DNA of 64,000 bases from Euborellia annulipes (lineage: Eukaryota > Arthropoda > Insecta > Dermaptera > Anisolabididae): contig JAKCPI010009275.1 in assembly GCA_023213315.1 (NCBI GenBank), forward strand, positions 23,828-87,827, in the 5' to 3' direction. The notes below the pieces were generated by a model, which saw nothing but the letters and a program-made list of their open reading frames with translations, searched no databases and was not told where the DNA came from. Each line of letters starts with the position of its first letter. Within the stretch, counting starts at the first letter, position 1. This document shows positions 33,205-44,284 of this stretch, in pieces. Both the position numbers and the translations under genes were made by a program.

Positions 33205-34880
33205 TATTTAATAATTTTTTTTTTTTTTTAGAATTTTCTCTTTTCTCTGTTAACAAGCGTGGATGTTCGGGGATGGAGATCGTCTTCTTCTTCCTCCCCT
33301 TGATTGACTTTTATTTATTTCTTTATAAATTTTATGTATATATATAGAACTCACTCGATACAGGGAGAAATTTTATCGCGAGACAGACTTTTATCCTAGA
33401 AACATTGCCTTTAGAAAAAAGTTTCAAATAAAGGTTGTTCCTTATCGAGAGGGAAACCGAAATTATTTATATATTGTATAAGCTCATACAAATCAGAGCA
33501 GTAGCGGTGACGGTGGAGATCTAGGACCATATTGGTTCTCTCTTTGATGTGAGCACATTGATTTGATAACCCAGCATTCGCAATTGGACCGCAACTGCTC
33601 TGGTTTGCGCTTAGCTTTTAACTACAGTAGGCTCTTTATAAATTTTCTTTATTTTCATTGTTGTTACGATCTCGTTCTTAATCACGATCAGCGCCGTTCC
33701 TATGAATGTTGTCACCTCATTTTTAACGCCCCTCCCCCTTTATCTAGAAATTATGTACCACCTGCACGGGTTATTGGTGGTTTGAAGTTACTAGGCAAAA
33801 TTGCAACATTCTTTGAAAATTAATTTTTATAATGAAATAAGATATTTAAAAAAAAATATCACCTAAATTTTTTAACCAAATTAAAAGTGCCTTCGTTGCC
33901 CTTTGGATTTGAACAATAATTATACCTGCTTTGGTGCACGTGAGAAACGGCTCTGAAAATGAAAATCCTTTAACTTAAGATGTTTTTTCTTTTGTTAAAT
34001 TTTTATTTATATAATAATTTAATTTAATAAAAAAAATATGTAATTTGAATTTTGGATTTGATTTTTTTTGCACTTGTTATCAATAATAAAAATACTCCGA
34101 CATATAACACAACAATACAGTACAATAATACAAAATACAGTGCAGCGCTTTGGTCGATCTACGTTAATGCGCTAACTTCACGCTTATTCAAATAGTTGAT
34201 AGTTGTAAAAACTCAACACTATTCGCGCGATTTATACCTATCGTCCTGAATTTCAAAAGGGAGTAATTAATTCCTTAGCATAAAGTCATGGGAGAAACAA
34301 AATAGATGCGATTCAGTTTTCTACAAAAACTATAGTTAGGTTAAAAACGGGACAAAATTGATATTTTTATTAAATCGACGGTACGACCGAGAAATATGAT
34401 AAAAAAAACATAGTACTGTCCTTTTTAAAACGGAACGTATGGTCACCCTATCAATTAATTTTAGTAATTATCAAATAATTTTGAATATGGCGGTTTATTT
34501 TAATTTTTCACTTTTAATAAACATTTTTTGAATAAATTAAATTTATATATTTTTAAATTTAATTAAAAACATTAATTTTCAAATGTCGATTCATAAAATG
34601 CCGAAAATTAAAAAATAACTTTGATAATTTATTGGGGTTGGTTGGTTGCTTGTCTGCTAGCAAATGGATTTCTTTTCAATATTCATTTGATAAAGAAAAG
34701 AGAATGACTTCGTAAACAATCATAAATAAATGTTATATAGTACAACGTTTATTTTTTTTCACTCGCTTTCTAAATCACTATTCAATCACGTGACTTAATA
34801 AGAAGGTAAGAAAGAGCGCTTGGTTTAAGTTGGAGGGGAGAAAATATCCTTAATAATATGATTTGTTTTTGTTAAGGTTA
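33205..34880. other. Intergenic DNA between the GPCR and PSPH, no gene recognised
   Basis: The first part (about 33240-33820) is less AT-rich and contains CAAATAAAGG near 33425, which could serve a transcript end. An open frame of 86 codons at 33563-33823 matches nothing I know and has no good splice partners. The second part (33840-34880) is AT-rich with GCGCTTTGGTCGATCTACGTT near 34145. The PSPH promoter should lie at its right end. Confidence 0.4.
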
Positions 34881-37156
34881 ATGAAAATGTCCTCAGAAGA
34901 GCAACAAGTGCGCTCAATTTGGAAACAATGTGATGCGGTATGTTTCGATGTTGATTCAACCGTCATTCAAGAGGAGGGTTTGGATGAACTTGCCAAATTT
35001 TGTGGAAAAGGAGAAGAATGCTATAATCTGTAATAATTATTATTTTTTTTTAATTTGTGTATAATTAGCAATTGATTAAGAATGTTTTATTTTTCAGTAC
35101 TAAAGAAGCGATGTCTGGAGCGATGAGTTTTCGTGATTCCTTTTCAACGAGATTAAATATAATAAAACCACATTTAAATCAAATACGTGAATTTATCCGA
35201 ACGAAACCACCTCGTCTATCGCCAGGAATCAAGTAGTCCTTTTTTTTTAAATGCATAGTAGCAAATGAGACGTCCTTGACCTTCCTGATTATATTCATAA
35301 ATTAATTAAATCTTCTCTCTATCTAGGCAACTCGTGAATTGTTTGCAACAAAAGTCTATTCCCGTTTATTTGGTCTCTGGTGGACTTCGAGGGCTTATAG
35401 CTCCAGTTGCATTAGAATTAAATATACCTTTACAGAATATTCATGCCAATCGTCTTAAATTCTTTTTTAATGGTAATTATCTATTAATTAAATAATTATA
35501 TAATTTTCTTATCATTTGTTTTCTTATTTAATTATATTTGCATTAATTCACTAATTTTCAGAAACAAAATTCAAGGCTTTTTTTATACAATTTTTTAAAA
35601 GTTTGGGAAAGAACATCTACAGGAGCAGAAAAGAAAAGAAAGCCTTTGTATGCGAAATGCCTAAGAAGACAAAATGTATTTGTTCATCCTCAGTTCTTGT
35701 AGACTTATATTTATTTCATGGCCAAAGTTGTAATAGTTAGTGATGCACCAAAGTATGTGCACATGTACATTTTATTATTGTGCCTGAAATAAATATATGA
35801 CTATAAGGACAGTAGCGTATCCAGGTGGGGGCGAAGGGGGGCCCTCCCTCCGCCCCAGGAGGATCAAGCCTTTGGCGCCCCTCGATACCGATATAGTGCA
35901 TCCGGCTTTTCGGCTTTTTTTCCGAAATCTCCAGCTTTTTTCCAAAATTTCTGGCTTTTTTTGAAATTTCATAATAAATTCATTTCAAATCCGGAGAAAA
36001 ATAACAAAAAAATGTATATAATTAAATTTCCGTTTCGCGGCTCATATACGCGATATATATAATATCTTAAATATTATATATAATTTCTTATTTATTAACA
36101 AAAAAAATGCTCGAACGAGATTCGGGCGAGCCCCCCTTCGCCCCCACCTGGACTATAGGCTTATATTTATTTCGGGCACAATAATAAAATGTACATGTGC
36201 ACATACTTTTGTGCATCACTAACTATTACAACTTTGGGGCATGAAATAAATATAAGCCTACAAGGACTGAGGATGAACAAATAAATTTTGTCTTCTTCGG
36301 CATTTCGCATACAAAGGCTTTCTTTTCTTTTCTGCTCCTGTACTTGTTCTTTCCCAACTTGAAATATCAATAGCAACTTCTCTCCGGAAATAAATATATT
36401 TGGAATTTTGAAACAAAAAATTAGGGTTCCAGGGTAGCTAGGCTCGAAGCTCGCCAAAGACGAGGGACGTGACTAGCAAGTTAATGTAAATTTAAATTAA
36501 TATATTAATAAAATCTAGAAGATGAGGATATTAGTGAGAAGAAAACTTTTTATATTGAATAAATATAACTCCATTGACTCCAAGGAAAAGTAAATGAATA
36601 TGATTGCTTATGAATATGCCTGTTTATTAAAAGAAAATTCGGTACGTTTGATTTGCTCTCCTTTGAGCATAATAAGACAAATCAATTTCAATTGATGAGA
36701 AAATAAAAATTCGAAACGTCGAGAAATTTGACTATCTATTTATGACTCTTTCCTTGAATCAAATGAATAAATAATATAAGATCAAATTAATGGTGATAAA
36801 TGTTTTAGGTGAATTTGCCGGATTTGATGAATCCGAGTTGACTTCTAGAAGTGGAGGTAAAGCCGAGGTAGTTAAATTACTTAAAGAAAAAAATGGTTAT
36901 ATAAATCTGGTGATGATTGGAGATGGAGCAACCGATGCAGAAGCATCTCCACCAGCTGATGCATTTATAGGTAACAATTTATTTTTATAATTAAAATTAT
37001 ATTTCTAGTAAAAAAATGGAGATTGATCAAATGGAAGCTTTACATAAATATAATACTTTTGATTCAGGTTATGGAGGAAACGTTATAAGAGAAGAAGTGA
37101 AGGCTCGTGCTAAATGGTTCGTTACCGATTTTCAAGAACTAATTAATGCACTCTAA
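34881..37156 (+). CDS. PSPH: Phosphoserine phosphatase, 5 exons
   Basis: Exons: 34881-35029, 35098-35232, 35327-35472, 36809-36970, 37068-37156. All junctions are GT-AG and in phase, giving 226 aa (224 if the second ATG at 34887 is used); the family is about 225 aa. The enzyme removes phosphate from O-phospho-L-serine in the last step of serine synthesis, in the cytosol. HAD motifs are all present: motif I FDVDSTV with the nucleophile Asp23 and Asp25, followed by EEGLDELAKFCG; motif II VYLVSGG; the Lys region SGGKAEVVKLLK; motif III MIGDGATDAEASPPADAFIG; and a closing GGNVIREEVKARAKWFVTDF-like segment. Residues for Mg and phosphate binding look intact, so it should be active. Intron 3 (1.3 kb) holds an inverted repeat. 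It converges on the TLCD gene, with 174 bp between stop codons. Confidence 0.95.
35599..36360. repeat. Inverted repeat in PSPH intron 3
   Basis: The left arm starts AAGTTTGGGAAAGAACATCT and continues through AGAAAAGAAAAGAAAGCC, TATGCGAAATGCC and GTGCACATGTACATTTTATT to a G-rich end near 35845. The right arm repeats it in reverse complement, ending TTCTTTCCCAACTT. Arms are over 200 bp with small differences. The centre (35850-36130) carries GGCGCCCCTCGATACCG and relates to the G-rich sequence at 57077-57180, which also ends in TTACGCTACTG. A partial relative lies at 53570-53670. Arm length and G-rich inner ends suggest a transposon inserted in a transposon. Confidence 0.65.
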
Positions 37157-37330
37157 TAATAATAGATGTATAATTCCTTAAAATTGTTAACCTATTATCA
37201 CATAGTATATAAACGTTTTCATTTTTAATTACAAATGAAAATATTGTCTTTTAAATAATATAAATATATATTTTTATAAAATATCTCAAAAAATATAATA
37301 AATAAATAATAATACTTAGAGAGCGATTAA

Positions 37331-39468
37331 TCATTCATTTGTTAAGGATTTTGTTATAAAATCCGAATAAATAATTCTATAGAAAAGTACTATATTCATA
37401 ATTAAAATTATTGGTAAAGCTGAAAAGAAAATTAATTTATTATAAATATAGAAGAAAAATATAATAAATAAAAACTTACAAATAATTCCAATAACGAGAA
37501 CATTTTTGGAAAATTCTTCTTGATAATAAAAGAGATAATAGAGCATCCAAGTCAAAGTTATAAAACGGAAGACAATGAAAGTGACTGAAAATTACTTGCT
37601 ATTAATATTAATAACAATAAAAAGTATTGTGATATTCTCGATTGTCTACAGTACTATTTTCAAAGTTGAGGCGATCGTTGGAGCCCGAGCCTCCGTTCCT
37701 CATGACTCAAGCTAATAAAGAATTTCAATGCTGTTTCAATGAACCTTTGCTTTCAGATGTCAATTTTATTGAACAATTGAAAGAAAATACACGAGGGAAT
37801 TGATTTAGAAGTTACTACAATAATTACCCTGAATCCCTCAGTTTTCTAAATAGAAAAATTCAGTTTTCTATTAAAAAATAAATTGAAGAAATGATATAAT
37901 AAAAAAAATTCACAGCCCAAAATATATTTAATAAATATATCAGTATATAATTGAAAAACGTCACTTTGGACATAAATTTCTTTTGCAAATATTTAATACT
38001 CTGTGAAATTTTTCTTAGTAAATGCGGCCCAAAAGAAAGCCCCCAAAAGAGTTATTTGCAATGTCGCCAATTTTTTACTTTGGTTTTTCTAGATGGAGTT
38101 TATAAATTTGAGAAACGCTAATCTAAACTATTTTTGTTTCAACATTTCTTATCCCTTATAATGTCAAAATTGAATTTATTTATCCGATTGTATAGGAACT
38201 GATTATCTCAATATATTTTCTTACCTAAATTTATAAAACTGTTTAATTTATATATTGAGTCATTTTTTTTGTACTGATAGAGGAGTAATAAATCTCTTAT
38301 ATGAAGGAAGACACTATTTATTTCAACAAGAAGAGAGATCATGGCAAAGCCTATATAATATCGTTGTGTTATAGCGATACCAAAACATAGAAGCACCTAA
38401 AAAAATTAAATTTTTTAAAATTAATTAAATTGATAAAAACAAGATAAAATCAAAGTGATAGAACATACAAGGATATGATGAAATATCAATTCAAAACCAC
38501 TTTTCCCTCTATTATTGTAAAAAATATCAAATAAATCATAAAGAAAATATCCTAAAATTATAAAAATAAAAGAAATGTATTTATTAATAATCCTAACCTG
38601 GAGTTTAGGGTTTATATGGTCATTTTTTCCAATTAAAAAAAAAAAATTATATGTAGGAGAGAAGAGAGAGGCTTGATAAATTTTGATAATAACTAACTAC
38701 AAAAGAATTAGTTTTATCAAGCTATATAATAGCTCAGTGATTACAATTTAAGTAGTATGAAGGTGTAGGCGTATTTCAATATTACATATATAATTTATTA
38801 AACATTATATTTCGTCTTTTTAAAAGCTTACAGACAGATCTATCCGAGGTGTTGATAGTGATGACAATCAAAACCTATCGACAAGTCTTTAAAAAGGCAA
38901 TTATAATTTTTGTTAAATTATGAGGTAATACCGAAAATCTACTCACATCTTCTTACTATAATTATAAATTTCAATTAATCTAAAGAAAATTTCATTATTA
39001 ACACTTTATTTTTATTTATGATTCAAAGGGATCAAACCAAAATTTAATTTGTATGTTAATTTTTTATCAATCCTCTCACGATTCCCCTATTTTCTTTATT
39101 TACCAGTTGACAGTGAAATCAATTGATGAGCAGAACGGGTATAAAATGTCAAAATTTCACGACTTTTTATTGGCGTTTTTAAAAGGCTAACATAAAATAA
39201 ATGAAAAATAAGAGAAAGTATTAGAATGTTTTTTTCTATATTTATTAGAATAAATGTAAATGAATCACCATATAATCGACCACGTCCCTGTAATTAATGA
39301 ATGAATACATGAGCTTGAGATATTTTTCCATTTCCACTTTTGATGATTATTCAGCTGAGTTTTTGTCGGTGTATATTTTAAAAGTACTTTATTTATGTAA
39401 AAAAATAAAATAGCACTTGATAGTGTCCATATATAACCAAAATTTGGAATAGGCGTAGAGTGTTCCAT
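37331..39468 (-). CDS. TLC-domain membrane protein, TLCD1/TLCD2-like, 5 exons (one junction unresolved)
   Basis: Exons on the minus strand: 39468-39269, about 38692-38469, 38396-38225, 37584-37480, 37419-37331 (TGA). The family are multi-pass membrane proteins; vertebrate TLCD1 and TLCD2 influence phosphatidylethanolamine fatty-acid composition and membrane fluidity. Matching features: WKNISSSCIHSLITGTWSII in exon 1, GYFLYDLFDIF then ELIFHHIL in exon 2 (the His pair is a TLC hallmark), RYYIGFAMISLLVEINSVFL in exon 3, and two further hydrophobic segments in exons 4 and 5. Exons 2 to 5 join in phase with GT-AG. Exon 1 ends two bases into a codon, while exon 2, started at the only good acceptor found, needs one base; a small exon was missed or one base is wrong. 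The T12 tract of exon 2 (38635-38646) is a risk point. It diverges from TXNDC17, with 561 bp between start codons. Confidence 0.78.
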
Positions 39469-40029
39469 TTGTTATTTTATTATATGAAATATGAATTATT
39501 CTTTAAAAATATAAAAATAAATATACAATATATTAATAAAAGGGTTATATAAAAAAAAGAAACTATTCTAATAATAAAAAAGAAATTAAATGAGCAACAA
39601 AAAAAGCAGCACTGGTTGCACACAGGGAATAATGGTTGCACATGACAGGTGACATTAAGAGGTGTTGCCAATTGTCAAGTAAATTTCTAAATGAAAATTA
39701 TCTTAAAAAAAATTTTTCAAATAACGAATATCACCGTTATTAATTAGAATTTCAAATATGTTATCTATTTAGTAAAAACCAAGGTTGGAACGCTGGTGAT
39801 AATTTGTTTTTGGGTGTTAAGAATATTATTTTTTTTTTAAATTGGCAATAATTATTCATGTTTTGAAAATGAATGCAAATTATCAAATCTAATCTGTCAA
39901 ATAACAAATAAATCAAATTTGGGATAAGACATGATAAAGGACCAAATCACTATATCTTTTCATTATATTTTGTTTTCCTAGATTATTACTATTTCTTTTT
40001 ACTTTCATAATCTAATATTTCAAGTAAAA
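39469..40029. promoter_or_regulatory. Shared 561-bp gap between divergent TLCD and TXNDC17 starts
   Basis: The two genes start on opposite strands with 561 bp between their ATG codons, so both promoters must lie here unless further 5' exons exist. The sequence is AT-rich; no TATA box or initiator can be singled out. This is inferred from layout. Confidence 0.4.
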
Positions 40030-43000
40030 ATGGCAAAACAAATTGAAATTAACTCGTATGACATTTTATTATCTGAGATTAAAAAATTGGAGAAGGAAAA
40101 TGAAACCTTTTTCATTTATTACACAGGATCTAAAGATGAAAATGGAGTTAGTTGGTGTTCCGATTGTAATGCAGGTAATATATAATTTTTAAAAATAATT
40201 TTTAATTTAATTCTAATTCCAATTAATTAATTTTTTAGCCAAACCCTTCATAGAAAAATATATTGCAAAATTGCCTCCGGATGTTAAAGTCTTGATTGTC
40301 GATGTTGGAGATAGAGAGAGGTATGTTAAAGAAAGAAAATGGAGTTAGTTGGTGTTAACAAAACAATCGGGGGTTCTTGGTCATTTCTTGTTTTTGGATT
40401 TACCTTTTTGGGAAATATGCTGGATTATATAAGAACAAGTCTCAACAAGTGGGATTTTTGAAAAATATAGGCTCCAATTCATTACATGTTAGAATTCAAG
40501 GAAATCTTTTATGTTAATCACATTTGAATATCGACAAGTAGTTTGGTATTGAAAAGAATGACTACTGGAGATGGACAAGACTCCAGGGGTGAGGGAGGTG
40601 TAAGTACAGTGAGCAGCTCTTTAATAGAGCTACTTAATGTAGACCCTTATAGTCGGAGAGCTGGCCACAAAATGGGCAAGAGTTTTCTGAAGGCTAATAT
40701 TTTCAAAATAGGTTGCATTTTAGTGATGGAAAGAAGCTCTAAAGTCAGCACTTCCAGTACCGGGACCTTTGGCGGGAATAAGCCGGCAAAGTTGCGGGAA
40801 GATGGTTTTTTGCAAATATCTCGAAAACTATGCAGTTTTCCGCAAAGATTCATCTATCAAAAATAATCGAACTTAAATTACAAACAAAAAATTAGGTGTT
40901 GGCTGTGTCTTCTACACAGCCGGTGGCTTTAACGTGACAACGTCTTTTACTTGAATTCAAAAAAAATTTTTTCACGAATGTGTTTATTAAAGCTTTTGTG
41001 GTTTGAAATATTATTATTAGGAGAATTTTTTTCTCTTACCTAAGTTATATTGAAATATAAAGAGAGAAAGTATTGTTTTTTTTTACTAGTACTTTGTTCC
41101 ATTAATAATCATGTTCAAACATTTTCATTGTAACAATATATGACAGGTGTGGCCAAACTTTTATCCATTAAGGGCGAATTATGCTAAAAAATGAGGTTTT
41201 TCGTGAAAAAAACTAATTTTCGAGTTAATTACTCGGAATTTTTTTATTTATTCTATTAGAGGATTTGTTTCTGCACCAAATGACATCTCAGTTAGTCTGA
41301 TCTGATTAGCCGTTCGGAATCTACAGGGGTTGAAAATTTCGAAAAACGAAATCCCGCCGAGTGCTCTCATGCGGTAAAATGACGTCATATCAAAAAAATG
41401 AAAAAATTACCTCTGGGCATTGGACCACTCTTTCTAAAACTATATTTAGATTTAATGTAGCATTTATGGTCAAGTAGCTAGGCGTTACATAAATAGGGCT
41501 ATTTTTCGATATTTTTTTGCCTAAAAATGAGGTTTTTCGAGAAAAAAACTAATTTTCGAGTTAATTACTCGGAATTTTTTTATTTATTCTATTAGAGGAT
41601 TTGTTTCTGCACCAAATGACATCTCAGTTAGTCTGATCTGATTAGCCGTTCGGAATCTACAGGGGTTGAAAATTTCGAAAAACGAAATCCCGCCGAGTGC
41701 TCTCATGCGGTAAAATGACGTCATATCAAAAAAATGAAAAAATTACCTCTGGGCATTGGACCACTCTTTCTAAAACTATATTTAGATTTAATGTAGCATT
41801 TATGGTCAAGTAGCTAGGCGTTACATAAATAGGGCTATTTTTCGATATTTTTTTGCCTAAAAAATGAGGTTTTTCGAGAAAAAAACTAATTATCGAGTTA
41901 ATTACTAGGGATTTTTTTATTTATTCTATTAGAGGATTTGTTTCTGCACCAAATGACATCTCAGTTAGTCTGATCTGATTAGCCGTTCGGAATCTACAGG
42001 GGTTGAAAATTTCGAAAAACGAAATCCCGCCGAGTGCTCTCATGCGGTAAAATGACGTCATATCAAAAAAATGAAAAAATTACCTCTGGGCATTGGACCA
42101 CTCTTTCTAAAACTATATTTAGATTTAATGTAGCATTTATGGTCAAGTAGCTAGGCGTTACATAAATAGGGCTATTTTTCGATATTTTTTTGCCTAAAAA
42201 ATGAGGTTTTTCGAGAAAAAAACTAATTTTCGAGTTAATTACTCGGAATTTTTTTATTTATTCTATTAGAGGATTTGTTTCTGCACCAAATGACATCTCA
42301 GTTAGTCTGATCTGATTAGCCGTTCGGAATCTACAGGGGTTGAAAATTTCGAAAAACGAAATCCCGCCGAGTGCTCTCATGCGGTAAAATGACGTCATAT
42401 CAAAAAAATGAAAAAATTACCTCTGGGCATTGGACCACTCTTTCTAAAACTATATTTAGATTTAATGTAGCATTTATGGTCAAGTAGCTAGGCGTTACAT
42501 AAATAGGGCTATTTTTCGATATTTTTTTGCCTAAAAAATGAGGTTTTTCGAGAAAAAAACTAATTATCGAGTTAATTACTAGGGATTTTTTTATTTATTC
42601 TATTAGAGGATTTGTTTCTGCACCAAATGACATCTCATTTAGTCTGATCGGATTAGCCGTTCGGAATCTACAGAGGTTTAAACTTTCAAATTAGAATTTA
42701 CCGCAGCGCGGTAAAATAAAATGATAGGAAAAAAACAAATGGTGAAATCTTTAGCTGAAAACTCATTCTTTCTAACCGTATACTCCCCATAATTATACCT
42801 CTTAAGACAGAGGAGTTATTCAAGCCGATAAACTTTTTCTTGCATGCCCCTCTAACCTGCCTCTATAGACACATGATTTGTAAGACGTTGTCACGTCAAA
42901 ATGGTCTTGTACATAATCACTCTAAAGTGAACGGTTCGGAAGATAAAGAGGGGTACCCCTCCATATCTCCCGAACCGTTCACTTTAGCGTAATTATGATC

Positions 43001-43821
43001 TAGACCATTTTTGTTTGTAATTTAATTTCGATTATTTTTGTATAGATGAATTTTTGCGGAAAACCGTATAGTTTTCGAGATATTTGCGAGAAACTATCTT
43101 CCCGCAACTTTACCGCCTTATTCCCGCCAAAGGCCACGGTACTGGAAGTGCTGACTTTAGAGTATCTTTCCATCACTAAAATGCAACTTATTCTGAAAAT
43201 ATTAGCCTTCAGAAAACTCTTACCCATTTTTATCACCCGCTCTTGGACTATTATGGATTTTCTCTTGGGTTAATTTTATTATTTTTTTACTTTCTCTTGC
43301 CTCTATATATATGTTAATATATAGAGAGAGAAAGTATTGGATTCATGTCAAAAATTCGATGTCGATATTTTGATGGATATACACGTTTTGAGGTCCCCTG
43401 AATTCAAAAAAGTAGTTTTCGCGACACGGTCTGTGTGTGTCTGTGAACAAAATATCTCAAGGACGAAAAGAGCTACGAGGTTGAAATTTTATATTTAAGT
43501 TAAAAACCCCTCTGAGAAGTAGCACGAAGCTTTTGTACAAAATTGCCCAAAGAATAAATTAATATAGACCTATCGTTAATTCAATTTTAGAAAAAAATAT
43601 ACTAATTTTTTTTTTTTTTTTTTTTTTTCAGTTTTAAAAATCCTAAAAGTCAATTTCGAAAAGATTCAAAGTTAAAGGTTAGCAAAGTTCCTACACTTTA
43701 TAAATGGGGTGCAGCAAGCCAACAACTTGTTGAAGACGAATTAACTCAAGAAGAGATGCTAGAATTATTTTTTGAAGATTATTTAAAAAAAAATAATTCT
43801 CTTCCATGTAATATGACATAA
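40030..43821 (+). CDS. TXNDC17: Thioredoxin domain-containing protein 17 (TRP14), 3 exons
   Basis: Exons: 40030-40174, 40239-40320, 43632-43821. Junctions are GT-AG and in phase; the product is 138 aa ending in TAA. The family is a cytosolic thioredoxin-like disulfide reductase, reduced by thioredoxin reductase 1 and active on cystine, persulfides and protein targets. The active site reads WCSDC with Cys43 and Cys46, the same positions as in the human protein, whose motif is WCPDC; Pro is replaced by Ser here. After it come an AKPFIEKYI helix, a VKVLIVDVGDR strand, and KVPTLYKWG with the cis-proline of thioredoxin folds. The protein is about 15 residues longer than human TXNDC17 (123 aa), mainly through a C-terminal tail ending in KKNNSLPCNMT. 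Intron 2 is 3.3 kb and filled by nested fold-back elements. It converges on the SEC14-like gene with 463 bp between stops. Confidence 0.92.
40930..42900. repeat. Fold-back family B element with expanded tandem array
   Basis: Ends are inverted copies around AACGTGACAACGTCTT. The right end region (42640-42900) is the reverse complement of 10616-10870. Between the ends lies a tandem array of 337-bp units. No protein is encoded; what moves it is unknown. Confidence 0.65.
41191..42675. repeat. Tandem array of 336-337-bp units, 4 full plus 1 partial
   Basis: Unit starts (ATGAGGTTTTTCG) are at 41191, 41527, 41864, 42201 and 42538, giving spacings of 336, 337, 337 and 337. Copies are nearly identical. 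Each unit contains GTCTGATCTGATTAGCCGTT, CCCGCCGAGTGCTCTCATGC and GGCATTGGACCACTC. Units 3 and 5 share AATTATCGAG with ACTAGGGAT, where units 1, 2 and 4 have AATTTTCGAG with ACTCGGAAT. Confidence 0.95.
43270..43515 (-). repeat. Dispersed repeat (ACTTTCTCT/GGACCTCAAAACG family), inverted
   Basis: Contains TTACTTTCTCTTGCC, GAGAGAAAGTATTGGATTC, ACGTTTTGAGGTCCCCTGAA and GTCTGTGTGTGTCTGTG. It is the reverse complement of segments at 2540-2700, 19750-19895 and 20480-20615, and lies directly after the family A arm in TXNDC17 intron 2. Confidence 0.6.
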
Positions 43822-44284
43822 TAAAGAATGAGAAGAATTAATTTTTCTTTAATTTTATTTAGCCTATTTTCCATTAATTGAATTCAAAAAAAATTTAGAT
43901 AATATAACTTTATAAATATAATATTCATGGGACTTTTCTATCTTAGCCTTTAAACAATTAGTGACAATAAATAAATTAAGAGAGATTTGGAAAAAGTTTT
44001 TTTATTTTAACATATTTTAGGAAGCTTACAAAAATATTCTTTTATTAGGTATTTCCACAAGTTTATTATTTATAATATTTACCTATATAAATATACTCAA
44101 GAACATAAAGTGAGATTAGAAAAAAAATCAGATATCTTTGGACTATTTCTCTTTGCATAATGTAATATTTTCTGTCCTTGCATAAAAAAATTTGATCAAT
44201 AATGTTGTTAATATAAAACAGCAAAAAGCTAATTTTGGCTTTTCAATTGAAATTGAGACAGAAAACTCTTCTGAGAAAAAAATT

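Larger units (their letters stand above)
40651..43250. repeat. Fold-back family A element split by family B element
   Basis: 40651-40890 and about 43005-43250 are inverted arms of the family seen intact at 14401-15067 (AGTCGGAGAGCTGG, GGGCAAGAGTTTTCTGAAGG, GAATTTTTGCGGAAAACCG). The part between, about 40930-42900, is a different element with TAACGTGACAACGTCTT at the left and AAGACGTTGTCACGTCAAAA at the right. So family B inserted near the centre of family A. All of this is inside TXNDC17 intron 2. Confidence 0.7.

Noticed and set aside
33563..33823. 86-codon open frame in the gap between the GPCR and PSPH
   Set aside because: No recognisable domain, no supporting splice sites or neighbours, and length within chance for the less AT-rich stretch.
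41186..42675. CRISPR-like array
   Set aside because: Units are 337 bp, nearly identical over their whole length and without spacers; the sequence is a eukaryotic intron.
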